NCBI GenBank assembly: GCA_032250895.1
Contig: JAVVEZ010000030.1
Span: forward strand, 1-37,702
Source of the DNA: JAVVEZ01 sp032250895
GTDB taxonomy: Bacteria; Pseudomonadota; Gammaproteobacteria; Pseudomonadales; Pseudohongiellaceae
Direction of reading: 5' to 3'
DNA: 37,702 nt
Shown here: positions 1 to 7,063 of the stretch, one piece after another
Position numbering within the stretch: the stretch's first letter is position 1
Layout: the number at the start of each line of letters is the position of its first letter
The notes under the pieces: generated by a model
The model's database searches: none
Seen by the model: the letters and a program-made list of their open reading frames with translations, nothing else
Told to the model about the DNA's origin: nothing
Made by a program: the position numbers and the translations under genes

Positions 1-417
1 CCTGACGATGGTCTCCCAGTAATCCGGTTTACCAACCCGTGAATGGATCGGCGGAGATGTATGCAGGATAAAGTTGTACGGCGGATCCTCGAGCAACCGA
101 TAGAGCCGGCGCAACATCTCCTGCAGGGCTTTGGCACAGTCGGCCAGATCCTGGTCGTTCAGATTATTGAGCATGCCGGCCATCAGCGGCACAGCCCGGA
201 CACCGCTCTTGATTTCCTGCATTTGCTTGAGAAGATATCTTTCGCTTTGGCCGCCAATTTTGGGCACATTGGGCAACAGGCTGTCGTTGCCACTGGCGCC
301 ATGACAGGCCATGCAGACGGCTATTTTGCCTTCCCCGGCAGCGGCGTTCCCCTGCGCCTGGACCCAGCCACTCATGCCGAAGATCAGAAACAGGCCCATC
401 ACTAATTTTTTCTTCAT
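1..417 (-). CDS. Partial chimeric ORF: cytochrome c N-terminus joined to GalT C-terminal segment
   Basis: The reading frame is open from an ATG at 417 to the window edge (139 codons, no stop). Residues 1-21 are a Sec signal peptide (lysines, hydrophobic core, ending VQA). Residues 35-39 are CMACH, a covalent heme-binding CxxCH motif, and VPLMAGML near 76-83 supplies a likely axial Met, as in small c4/c5-type cytochromes that end ...NDQDLADLAAYF. Here the cytochrome pattern stops after DLAD (90-93). From about residue 98 the protein reads LRRLYRLLEDPPYNFILHTSPP, then HSRVGKPDYWETIV, typical of the C-terminal half of galactose-1-phosphate uridylyltransferase just before its HWHIE region. The two halves belong to a periplasmic electron carrier and a cytoplasmic sugar nucleotidyl enzyme, so a working fusion is unlikely. 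An assembly join or a deletion is the likelier origin. A cytochrome c gene next to engB is normal in gammaproteobacteria. Confidence 0.75.
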   Translation of the reverse strand, partial: MKKKLVMGLFLIFGMSGWVQAQGNAAAGEGKIAVCMACHGASGNDSLLPNVPKIGGQSERYLLKQMQEIKSGVRAVPLMAGMLNNLNDQDLADCAKALQEMLRRLYRLLEDPPYNFILHTSPPIHSRVGKPDYWETIVR

Positions 418-473
418 GCTTTATCCATTTCCATGTCAAGTGCTTCAATCAAACCGTCGCGGATGAAGGGCTA

Positions 474-482
474 TGCTACAAT
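474..482 (+). promoter_or_regulatory. Extended -10 promoter upstream of engB
   Basis: TGCTACAAT is a good extended -10 element (TGn plus TACAAT) about 115 bases before the engB start. The -35 position is poor, which is usual for extended -10 promoters. It lies in the 178-base gap between the divergent cytochrome c and engB genes. Predicted by eye only. Confidence 0.4.
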
Positions 483-595
483 CGCGCATTACCGGCAAGC
501 GCCGGGCACCCCTCAATCAAAAGCCGGGCGATTATACCTCAACACTTGATAAAGCCCAACCGGATAGCGACCTTACTCATAAAACACAGTGACTT

Positions 596-1222
596 ATGTC
601 CCCCACAGCCAGTAGACCCGGCCTGGATTACCACCAGAGCCATTATTTCATCAGTGCCAGTACCCTGGCCCAATGCCCCGCACCGGAGCAGGCTCGCGAA
701 GTCGCCTTCGTCGGCCGCTCCAATGCCGGCAAATCCAGCGCCATCAATGTCCTGGCCGGTCAGACCCGGCTGGCGCGCACCAGCAAGACCCCGGGGCGCA
801 CCCAACTGATGAACTTCTTTGAAATCATCCCGCATCGCTATCTGGTGGATCTGCCTGGCTTCGGCTATGCCAAGGTGCCCGACGCCGTCAAGGTGCAGTG
901 GCAAAAGCAGCTGGAACGCTATCTGCAGGAACGGGAATCCCTGCAGGGCCTGGTGCTGTTGATGGATATTCGTCACCCCTGCAAGGACTTCGACCTGATG
1001 GTGATGGACTGGGCCCAGCCATCACGAATGCCCTTGCATGTGCTGCTGACCAAGGCGGACAAGCTGACCTATGGTGCCGCCCGCAGCGCACTGCTGGGGG
1101 TGCAGAAACAACTGGCTGTCTATGGCGGAAGTGTCAGCGTCCAGCTGTTTTCGTCACTGAAACGGGAAGGCGTGGACGAGCTGCGATTGAAACTCGATGA
1201 GTGGCTGGTGGGAGATGCTTGA
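596..1222 (+). CDS. engB: Ribosome biogenesis GTPase YihA/YsxC/EngB
   Basis: Small TRAFAC-class GTPase of 208 residues, the usual length, acting in large ribosomal subunit assembly. All G motifs are visible: G1 GRSNAGKS at 40-47, the G2 region TSKTPGRTQ at 62-70, G3 DLPG at 85-88, G4 TKAD at 152-155 and a G5-like SSLK at 186-189. The stretch DLPGFGYAKVP is characteristic of the family. The ATG at 596 has no strong Shine-Dalgarno, but it puts G1 where the family has it. The gene is convergent with polA and divergent from the cytochrome c gene; cytochrome-engB-polA is a common gammaproteobacterial arrangement. Confidence 0.95.
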   Translation: MSPTASRPGLDYHQSHYFISASTLAQCPAPEQAREVAFVGRSNAGKSSAINVLAGQTRLARTSKTPGRTQLMNFFEIIPHRYLVDLPGFGYAKVPDAVKVQWQKQLERYLQERESLQGLVLLMDIRHPCKDFDLMVMDWAQPSRMPLHVLLTKADKLTYGAARSALLGVQKQLAVYGGSVSVQLFSSLKREGVDELRLKLDEWLVGDA

Positions 1223-1248
1223 AGACAGAAGACGCTTGAAAAAGTGGA

Positions 1249-1301
1249 CCCTGACCGCAGGAGAAGACAGTCAGGGCCCCGCGCGCTCCTGCTAGCAGGA
1301 G
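1249..1301. repeat. Stem-loop and 16-bp perfect palindrome downstream of engB
   Basis: Two dyads follow the engB stop: CCCTGAC (1249-1255) pairs with GTCAGGG (1270-1276), and CTCCTGCTAGCAGGAG (1286-1301) is a perfect palindrome. Neither is followed by a T tract on the plus strand, so rho-independent termination is not clear. They may still protect the 3' end of the engB message. Confidence 0.4.
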
Positions 1302-1407
1302 GTATAACGTTGGGCGGCGTGGAAAAATCGGGGAGAAAAACCACACCGCTCAGTGACTCAGACTGGCAGGAAAGGGCTTAGTTCCGGGAATCGCCAAAAA
1401 AGTCTGA

Positions 1408-1455
1408 TTTTTTTCGTTTTGCGAAAAAAACAGGCTGTGCAAACGCTGACACAGC
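1408..1455 (-). terminator. Rho-independent terminator of polA
   Basis: Read on the minus strand after the polA stop, GCTGTG and CACAGC (1434-1455) form a 6-bp stem followed by CTGTTTTTTT (1424-1433). Just beyond, TTTTTTTCG (1408-1416) and CGAAAAAAA (1422-1430) form a second, AT-rich stem that could also act in the engB direction. Confidence 0.65.
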
Positions 1456-1511
1456 TTCTGTTCTTCTCTTCGTCTTTTCCTGGCGCTGTCCCTGCCCGTC
1501 ACCGCCTTAAA

Positions 1512-4268
1512 TCAGTGGGCTTCGTCCCAGTTGGGGCCGGAGCCGATATCGACGACCAGGGGCACCGCCAGCGCAGCGGCGGAGACCATGCGGAAGCGCA
1601 CGCCCTCGGACAGCAATGCCAGATCGTCTTCTGCCACTTCGAACACCAGCTCATCGTGAACCTGCAGCACCATTTTGACATCCAGTCCGGCCCCTTTCAG
1701 CCACTGGTCGATATCGATCATGGCGCGCTTGATGATGTCGGCGGCCGTGCCCTGCATCGGCGCGTTGATGGCGGTGCGCTCCGCCGCCTTGCGCAGCATG
1801 CCGTTGCCGGCACGGATATCGGGCAGGTAGAGGCGGCGGCCAAACAGGGTTTCGACATAGCCTTGCTCATTGGCCAGCATCCGGGTGTTGTCCATGTACT
1901 GCCTGACCCCCGGATAGCGTTCGAAGTAGCGATCCACCCAGGCCTGGGCCTCCGCCCGGCCGATGCCCAGCTGATTGGCCAGGCCAAAGGCGGACATGCC
2001 ATAGATAAGCCCGAAGTTGATGGCCTTGGCGCTGCGGCGCTGCTCTGAGCTGACCTGCTCCAGAGGCACAGTGAAGATTTCCGCCGCCGTTGCCCGATGC
2101 ACATCCAGGCCTTTGGCAAAGGCTTGCAGCAGGCCCTCATCACGGGACAGGTGGGCCATGATGCGCAGCTCCACCTGGGAATAATCCGCCGACATCAGCA
2201 CATAACCTGGCGCGGCAATGAAGGCCTTGCGGATGCGGCGACCCTCCTCGCTGCGAATCGGAATATTCTGCAGGTTGGGGTCCATGGATGACAGGCGGCC
2301 GGTGGCGGCCACTGCCTGCTGGAAATTGCTGTGGATGCGCCCGGTGGCGGGATTGACGTCCAGGGGCAGCTTGTCGGTGTAGGTGGTTTTCAGCTTGCTC
2401 AGTCCCCGGTATTCAAGAATGACGCGGGGCAGCTCATGTTCCAGCGCCAGTTCCTGAAGCACCGGTTCAGCCGTCGAGAGCTGGCCGCCGGCGGTTTTTT
2501 TGGAAGGAGAGAACTTGAGCTTTTCGTAGAAAATCTTCTGCAACTGCTGGGGTGAGCCGAGATTGAATTCCTCGCCGGCCAGATGCCAGGCCGCCTGTTC
2601 CAGCCCGGCCAGACTTTTCGCCAGTTCCAGGCTTTGCTCGCCGATGACCTTGATATCGAGAAGGATGCCATTGTCTTCCATCCGGGCCAGGACCGGCAGC
2701 AGGGCGATTTCAAAATAGCGGTAGATCTCGACCAGTTGGCCGGTGGCCTTGAGCTTCTGGTCCAGCACCCGGCTCAGCCGCAGGCTGTAATCCGCGCTGG
2801 CGGCCGCCCAGTCGGTGGCCTGGGCCAGATCGAGCTGGGCAAAGCCGAGCTTGTTGCGGCCCTTGCCCAGCACGCTGTCCAGCGTGGGCCTGTCCTCGTC
2901 CAGATAGTTTTCCACCAGTTTTTCCAGGCTGTGCCGGTGGGCAACGGAATTGAGCACATAGGATTGCAGCATGGTGTCGAAGCGCAGCCCCTTGAGCGCT
3001 ATGCCGTAATTGTGCAGGATGTGGATGGCCGGTTTCAGGTCATGACCGATCTTGCCGATGCCTGCGTCCTCGAACAGGGGCTTCAGGGCCTGCAGCACCT
3101 GCTCGTGCGACAACTGCTCCGGCACCCCCATCAGGTCATGACCCAGAGGAATATAGTGCGCCTGTCCCGGCGTGGTACTGAAGGCCAGTCCAATGAGGCT
3201 GGCCAGTTTGTAGTGCTGCTCATCGGCTTGCAGGTAAAAGGCAAAGGCCCCGGCACTTTTCAGGCCCTCGACACAGGCTGTCAACTGCGCCGGGGTGGTG
3301 ATGGCCTGCCAGGAAACGGTCGTCGGCGCCACGTAGGCTGCCGGATCTCCGGCCTCGGGCTCATCCTTGCCGGCCGCCTGCCCGGGTGCTGTCACGCCGC
3401 TGTTCTCCAGTTCCCGAACCCAGGACTTGAATTCCATTTCCCGGTACAGCGCCAGCAGTTCCTGCTGCGCGGGAGCCTGGTGTCCGAGGTCCTGGGGACC
3501 AAAGCTCAGGGGCACATCCAGCTTGATGGTGGCCAGCTCGTAGGAGAGCCGCAACTGAGGGATATGCGCACGCAGGGTTTCACCGGCCTTGCCGCCAATC
3601 CTGTCGGCGTGGGCAATCAGGTTCTCCACACTGTCGTATTCCTGCAGCCACTTCTGCGCGGTCTTCGGCCCCACCCCGGGGACACCGGGAATGTTGTCGG
3701 ACTTGTCGCCCATCAACGCCAGATAATCGATGATCCGTGCCGGCGGCAGACCAAATTTTTTCTCGACTCCGGCCACATCCAGGGTTTCATTGGTCATGGT
3801 GTTGAGCAGGGTGACATGCTCGTTGACCAGTTGCGCCAGATCCTTGTCGCCGGTGGAAATCAAGGTCGGCATCTGGCGCTGCCAGGCCTGTGTGGCCAGG
3901 GTGCCGATGACGTCATCGGCTTCCACCCCATCCACGACGATCAACGGCAGACCCATGGCCTCGATGATTCTGTGGATGGGGGCTATCTGACTGCGCAACT
4001 CATCCGGCATCGGCGGGCGCTGGGCCTTGTACCCGGCATACAACTCATTGCGGAAGGTCTTGCCCTTGGCATCGAAGACCACCGCGACCGGGCTTTGCGG
4101 ATAGGCCTTGACCAGGCTGCGAATCATATTGATGACCCCCTTGACCGCGCCGGTGGGCTGGCCGCTGCTGGTGCTCAGCGGGGGCAGGGCATGAAAGGCG
4201 CGAAACAGGTAGGAAGAGCCGTCCACCAGCACCAGCGGGGGCGTGTCCGATAGCGTTTTCCGGCTCAT
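1512..4268 (-). CDS. polA: DNA polymerase I with degenerate proofreading site
   Basis: Pol I of 918 residues (E. coli: 928), filling RNA primer gaps and repair patches. The 5' nuclease domain (about 1-300) keeps its acidic residues: D16, D66, E116/D118/D119 and D141/D143. The polymerase domain keeps motif A DYSQVE (D695), motif B with K748 and Y756, and motif C VHDE (D872). These sit at a constant offset of 10 from E. coli D705, K758, Y766 and D882. At the same offset every 3'-5' exonuclease residue is changed: D355 is Y345, E357 is Q347, D424 is A414, D501 is S491, and Y497 is W487. The domain fold seems retained (FDTML..YVLNSVA.RH), so this should be a Pol I without proofreading. The start has a strong GGAGG and overlaps the znuA stop as ATGA, so translation is probably coupled to znuA. 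Confidence 0.97.
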   Translation of the reverse strand: MSRKTLSDTPPLVLVDGSSYLFRAFHALPPLSTSSGQPTGAVKGVINMIRSLVKAYPQSPVAVVFDAKGKTFRNELYAGYKAQRPPMPDELRSQIAPIHRIIEAMGLPLIVVDGVEADDVIGTLATQAWQRQMPTLISTGDKDLAQLVNEHVTLLNTMTNETLDVAGVEKKFGLPPARIIDYLALMGDKSDNIPGVPGVGPKTAQKWLQEYDSVENLIAHADRIGGKAGETLRAHIPQLRLSYELATIKLDVPLSFGPQDLGHQAPAQQELLALYREMEFKSWVRELENSGVTAPGQAAGKDEPEAGDPAAYVAPTTVSWQAITTPAQLTACVEGLKSAGAFAFYLQADEQHYKLASLIGLAFSTTPGQAHYIPLGHDLMGVPEQLSHEQVLQALKPLFEDAGIGKIGHDLKPAIHILHNYGIALKGLRFDTMLQSYVLNSVAHRHSLEKLVENYLDEDRPTLDSVLGKGRNKLGFAQLDLAQATDWAAASADYSLRLSRVLDQKLKATGQLVEIYRYFEIALLPVLARMEDNGILLDIKVIGEQSLELAKSLAGLEQAAWHLAGEEFNLGSPQQLQKIFYEKLKFSPSKKTAGGQLSTAEPVLQELALEHELPRVILEYRGLSKLKTTYTDKLPLDVNPATGRIHSNFQQAVAATGRLSSMDPNLQNIPIRSEEGRRIRKAFIAAPGYVLMSADYSQVELRIMAHLSRDEGLLQAFAKGLDVHRATAAEIFTVPLEQVSSEQRRSAKAINFGLIYGMSAFGLANQLGIGRAEAQAWVDRYFERYPGVRQYMDNTRMLANEQGYVETLFGRRLYLPDIRAGNGMLRKAAERTAINAPMQGTAADIIKRAMIDIDQWLKGAGLDVKMVLQVHDELVFEVAEDDLALLSEGVRFRMVSAAALAVPLVVDIGSGPNWDEAH

Positions 4269-5227
4269 GTCTTTTCCTCCTGTCCCAGGCAGCGCAGCAG
4301 AACATCGGCAAGGTGCTGCAACAACAGACCGTAGCCCTCAGGACCCAGCGGGATGTCGCTGCCCAGCACATCGACGACGCCATAGTGCAGGCTGTCGCTT
4401 TCAAGAATGCTGTCGAGTTGGTCCAGATTGACGGCGGGCTCCACCAGCAGACAGGCGACCTGATGTTCTTGCAGGCGGCGCTTGATGGCCAGCAAGCCGC
4501 GAATGCCCGGAGCCAGCTCCTCGTTATCGGTAAAGCTGAGCACATGCTGCAGGCCGAACTGCCGTTCAAAATATTGAAAGGCGTTGTGATAGACCCCATA
4601 GGCCGCCTGGTTTCGGCCATTCAGGCGGGTCTGCAGCGCAGCACTGAGCAGGCCCAGCGCGTCACGGAAACGGAGCAGATTATCCTGGTAGCGCCGGGCA
4701 TTGCCCGGATCGAGGCTTGCCAGTTGCTGCGTCAGGGCCGTGGCGATCAGCACGGCATTGTTGCTGTCCAGCCAGATATGCGGATCATGGGCCCGGCCCA
4801 GCGGCAGGCGCGTCAGCCCGGGGATGTCCATCGCCGTGAGCACGGCGGCGTCCAGCTCCGGCAACGTGCCGGCAAGATAGGACTCCATCTGTGGGCCGAT
4901 CCACACGAGCAGTTGCGCGGCATCGAGGGCGGCTCTTTCCGATGGCCGCAGGGCATGATGGTGCGGGTCCCGGGTGGTCTGCAGCAGCAGCCGGGGTACG
5001 CTGACACCGTCGGTGATGGCGGCCGCAATCAGCTGCAGGGGTTTGATGGTGGCGCTGACCATGACGGCTTCGTCCGCCTGTGCCGATGTCATCAGACCAG
5101 ACAGGCAACAGCACAGACCGAGGCCCAGTCGCCGCAGCAGGCGCTTGCGCGCCGCGCAGACGGTGTTGCGCGCTGCAGGGGGCTTGTCTGAGCCGAAGCC
5201 AGGCGCTCGAAAGGTCGTGAACGGCAT
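4265..5227 (-). CDS. znuA: Zinc ABC transporter substrate-binding protein ZnuA
   Basis: Cluster A-I periplasmic metal-binding protein of 320 residues, delivering Zn2+ to ZnuBC. The N-terminus has a long basic region, a hydrophobic stretch (about 34-46) and cleavage after about SAQA (48-51). Metal-ligand histidines lie in DPHHHALRPSE (88-98), HDPHIWLD and YHNAFQYFERQFG, the three usual ligand segments. The long acidic His-rich loop of E. coli ZnuA is absent. The ATG at 5227 is preceded by AGGA at good spacing. It diverges from znuC, with a Zur-like operator between them, and overlaps polA at its 3' end, which is an unusual partner for a zinc uptake gene. Confidence 0.93.
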   Translation of the reverse strand: MPFTTFRAPGFGSDKPPAARNTVCAARKRLLRRLGLGLCCCLSGLMTSAQADEAVMVSATIKPLQLIAAAITDGVSVPRLLLQTTRDPHHHALRPSERAALDAAQLLVWIGPQMESYLAGTLPELDAAVLTAMDIPGLTRLPLGRAHDPHIWLDSNNAVLIATALTQQLASLDPGNARRYQDNLLRFRDALGLLSAALQTRLNGRNQAAYGVYHNAFQYFERQFGLQHVLSFTDNEELAPGIRGLLAIKRRLQEHQVACLLVEPAVNLDQLDSILESDSLHYGVVDVLGSDIPLGPEGYGLLLQHLADVLLRCLGQEEKT

Positions 5228-5249
5228 CGTGGTCCTGATTGCAAAAAAG

Positions 5250-5268
5250 GGTGTTATGATAGCGCACC
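5250..5268. promoter_or_regulatory. Candidate Zur operator between znuA and znuC
   Basis: GGTGTTATGATAGCGCACC is an imperfect palindrome centred at 5259. Its core matches 11 of 15 positions of TGTTATAATATAACA, the core of the enterobacterial Zur box. It lies 23-41 bases upstream of znuA in the divergent znu intergenic region, as expected for zinc repression. No zur gene is in the window. Confidence 0.6.
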
Positions 5269-5432
5269 TTCACTTTTAACCCTACGGGTCTGACACGGAT
5301 CCTGTCGGCAGTGGCGGGATGGTCCGGCGAGGAGCGCAGCGAGCGAACGGAGCCACCACGGCGCTGTCCTGCCCGGCAGCTACGATTCGTATCGCTCGCA
5401 ACCACCCTCACTGTGCCGGGAAGTTCATCACC

Positions 5433-6191
5433 GTGGAAGCAACGTTACTCTTGCAGGCCGAGGCTCTTTCCTTGCAGATGGGGTCCCGGAAGATACTGCA
5501 CAACATCTCCCTGAGCATCGCCGAAAATCAGATCGTCACCCTGATCGGCCCCAATGGTGCGGGCAAGACCACCCTGGTAAAAATTGTGCTGGGCCTGCTC
5601 AAGGCCGATTCTGGCAAGGTTAGCCGGCGTCCTGCGCTGCGCATCGGCTATATGCCCCAACGCCTGCATATCGAAGCGACCATGCCGATCTCGGTGCGCC
5701 GGTTTTTGCAGCTGGCGGTGCATGCCAGGCACGCCATGATTGAAAAATCGCTTGCCGAGGTGGGCGCTCTGGCCCTGCTCGACAGCCAGATTCACGCGCT
5801 TTCCGGCGGTGAGTTGCAGCGTGTACTGCTGGCCCGGGCGCTGATCCAGGAGCCGGCTCTGCTGGTGCTCGACGAGCCGGTGCAGGGCGTCGATATCAAC
5901 GGGCAGGCGGAACTTTACCGGCTGATCACGGATATCAGAAACCGGCATCAATGCGGTGTTCTGATGGTCTCTCATGATCTGCATCTGGTGATGTCGACCA
6001 CGGATGAGGTGATCTGCCTGAACCAGCACATTTGCTGCCACGGACACCCGGAGCAGGTAAGCAACGACCCCGCCTACCTGGAACTGTTTGGCCGCCGGCA
6101 GGCGGAAACGCTGGCCGTTTATACCCACCATCACAATCATCGCCATGACCTGGCGGGTGAGATCATCAAACCGGGGCACAAGCATGGCTGA
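5433..6191 (+). CDS. znuC: Zinc ABC transporter ATP-binding protein ZnuC
   Basis: Cytoplasmic ATPase of the zinc importer, 252 residues from the chosen GTG at 5433, which follows GGGAAG and gives the normal N-terminus (LLLQAEALSLQMGSRKIL). The frame is open further upstream to 5319, but that extension lacks family similarity. Walker A GPNGAGKTT is at 39-47, signature LSGGE at 123-127, Walker B LLVLDEP at 143-149 and the switch His at 181 in SHD. The C-terminal tail HHHNHRHDLAGEI closely resembles that of E. coli ZnuC. It overlaps znuB by 8 bases, so the two are translationally coupled. Confidence 0.93.
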   Translation: MEATLLLQAEALSLQMGSRKILHNISLSIAENQIVTLIGPNGAGKTTLVKIVLGLLKADSGKVSRRPALRIGYMPQRLHIEATMPISVRRFLQLAVHARHAMIEKSLAEVGALALLDSQIHALSGGELQRVLLARALIQEPALLVLDEPVQGVDINGQAELYRLITDIRNRHQCGVLMVSHDLHLVMSTTDEVICLNQHICCHGHPEQVSNDPAYLELFGRRQAETLAVYTHHHNHRHDLAGEIIKPGHKHG

Positions 6192-6978
6192 TTTTGTGCT
6201 GCGTGCGCTGCTGGCCGGCATCTGTGTGGCCCTGGTAAGCGGACCCCTGGGTTGCTTTGTGGTGTGGCGGCGCATGGCCTATTTCGGCGATACCCTCGCG
6301 CACTCGGCACTGCTGGGTATTGCGCTGGGCCTGTTGCTGGAAATCAATCTGGTGCTGGCCGTGGTCACGGTCTGTGTCGTGCTGGCGCTGGCGCTGGTAT
6401 TGATGGAAGCGGGCAGGACGCTGGCCACCGATACACTGCTGGGCATTCTCGCCCACAGTGCGCTGGCCTTTGGTCTGGTGATGCTGAGTTTTGCCGACAA
6501 TGTGCAGATCGATCTGCTGGCCTATCTGTTCGGTGATCTGTTGACAGTCGGCCGCGATGACCTGCTCTGGATCGTGGCCGGCACCTTGCTGGTGCTGGCG
6601 GTGCTGGCGACTTACTGGCAGCGGCTGCTGGCCATCACGCTGCATCCGGAACTGGCGCAGGTGGAAGGCCTGAATGTGACCCGGATCAGGCTGGTGCTGA
6701 TGTTGCTGATCGCCCTGGTGGTGGCGGTCGCGATGAAAATCATCGGCGTGTTGCTGATTACCTCGCTGTTGATCATTCCGCCGGCCTGCGCCCGCAGCTT
6801 TGCCGATTCACCGGAAAAAATGGCGGGACTGGCCAGCCTCATCGGCGTGCTGGCGGTAGCCGGCGGGCTGACGGCATCCTTCCTCTGGAACACGCCGGCC
6901 GGCCCCAGCATCGTGGCTACCGCCAGCCTGGGCTTTCTGTTGAGCCGGAGCCTGCGTGTTCTGCTGTCTGCCCGATAG
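6184..6978 (+). CDS. znuB: Zinc ABC transporter permease ZnuB
   Basis: ABC-3 family inner-membrane permease of 264 residues with about eight hydrophobic segments. Family landmarks include VSGPLGCFVVWRRMAYFGDTLAH near the N-terminus, the loop HPELAQVEGLNV, and the late helix LLITSLLIIPPACAR. The ATG at 6184 overlaps the znuC stop. It completes the ZnuABC importer with the divergent znuA. Transcription probably ends before the XRE-ImmA cassette, where AACCTT and AAGGTT (6981-6997) form a small inverted repeat just after the stop. Confidence 0.93.
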   Translation: MADFVLRALLAGICVALVSGPLGCFVVWRRMAYFGDTLAHSALLGIALGLLLEINLVLAVVTVCVVLALALVLMEAGRTLATDTLLGILAHSALAFGLVMLSFADNVQIDLLAYLFGDLLTVGRDDLLWIVAGTLLVLAVLATYWQRLLAITLHPELAQVEGLNVTRIRLVLMLLIALVVAVAMKIIGVLLITSLLIIPPACARSFADSPEKMAGLASLIGVLAVAGGLTASFLWNTPAGPSIVATASLGFLLSRSLRVLLSAR

Positions 6979-7040
6979 ATAACCTTATGCAAAGGTTGAC
7001 GAATTATATTTTTGATATGAAAATGTCAACCTCAGTTATC
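6978..7040. promoter_or_regulatory. Nested inverted repeats over the promoter of the XRE-ImmA/PIN cassette
   Basis: Three dyads are packed between znuB and the XRE gene: GATAAC (6978-6983) with GTTATC (7035-7040), AACCTT (6981-6986) with AAGGTT (6992-6997), and GGTTGAC (6994-7000) with GTCAACC (7025-7031). The left GGTTGAC contains a -35-like TTGACG (6996-7001), with an AT-rich stretch and a weak -10 (GAAAAT, 7019-7024) at 17-bp spacing. This fits an operator through which the XRE domain represses its own operon; that role is inferred. Confidence 0.6.
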
Positions 7041-7063
7041 TTACGGCCAAATGGGGATCAACC

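Noticed and set aside
43..405. Plus-strand ORF over the cytochrome c/GalT frame
   Set aside because: The opposite frame carries a signal peptide, heme motif and GalT motif; this one has no recognisable features.
2583..4253. A 556-residue open frame antisense to polA
   Set aside because: It mirrors the codon structure of polA, has no recognisable domain and is a high-GC shadow. The same holds for 15999-17435 opposite coxB/coxA and 29824-31191 opposite glyS.
5319..5432. N-terminal extension of ZnuC by 38 residues
   Set aside because: The extension is low-complexity translation of intergenic DNA (GAGCG-rich); the GTG at 5433 has a Shine-Dalgarno-like GGGAAG and gives the family N-terminus.
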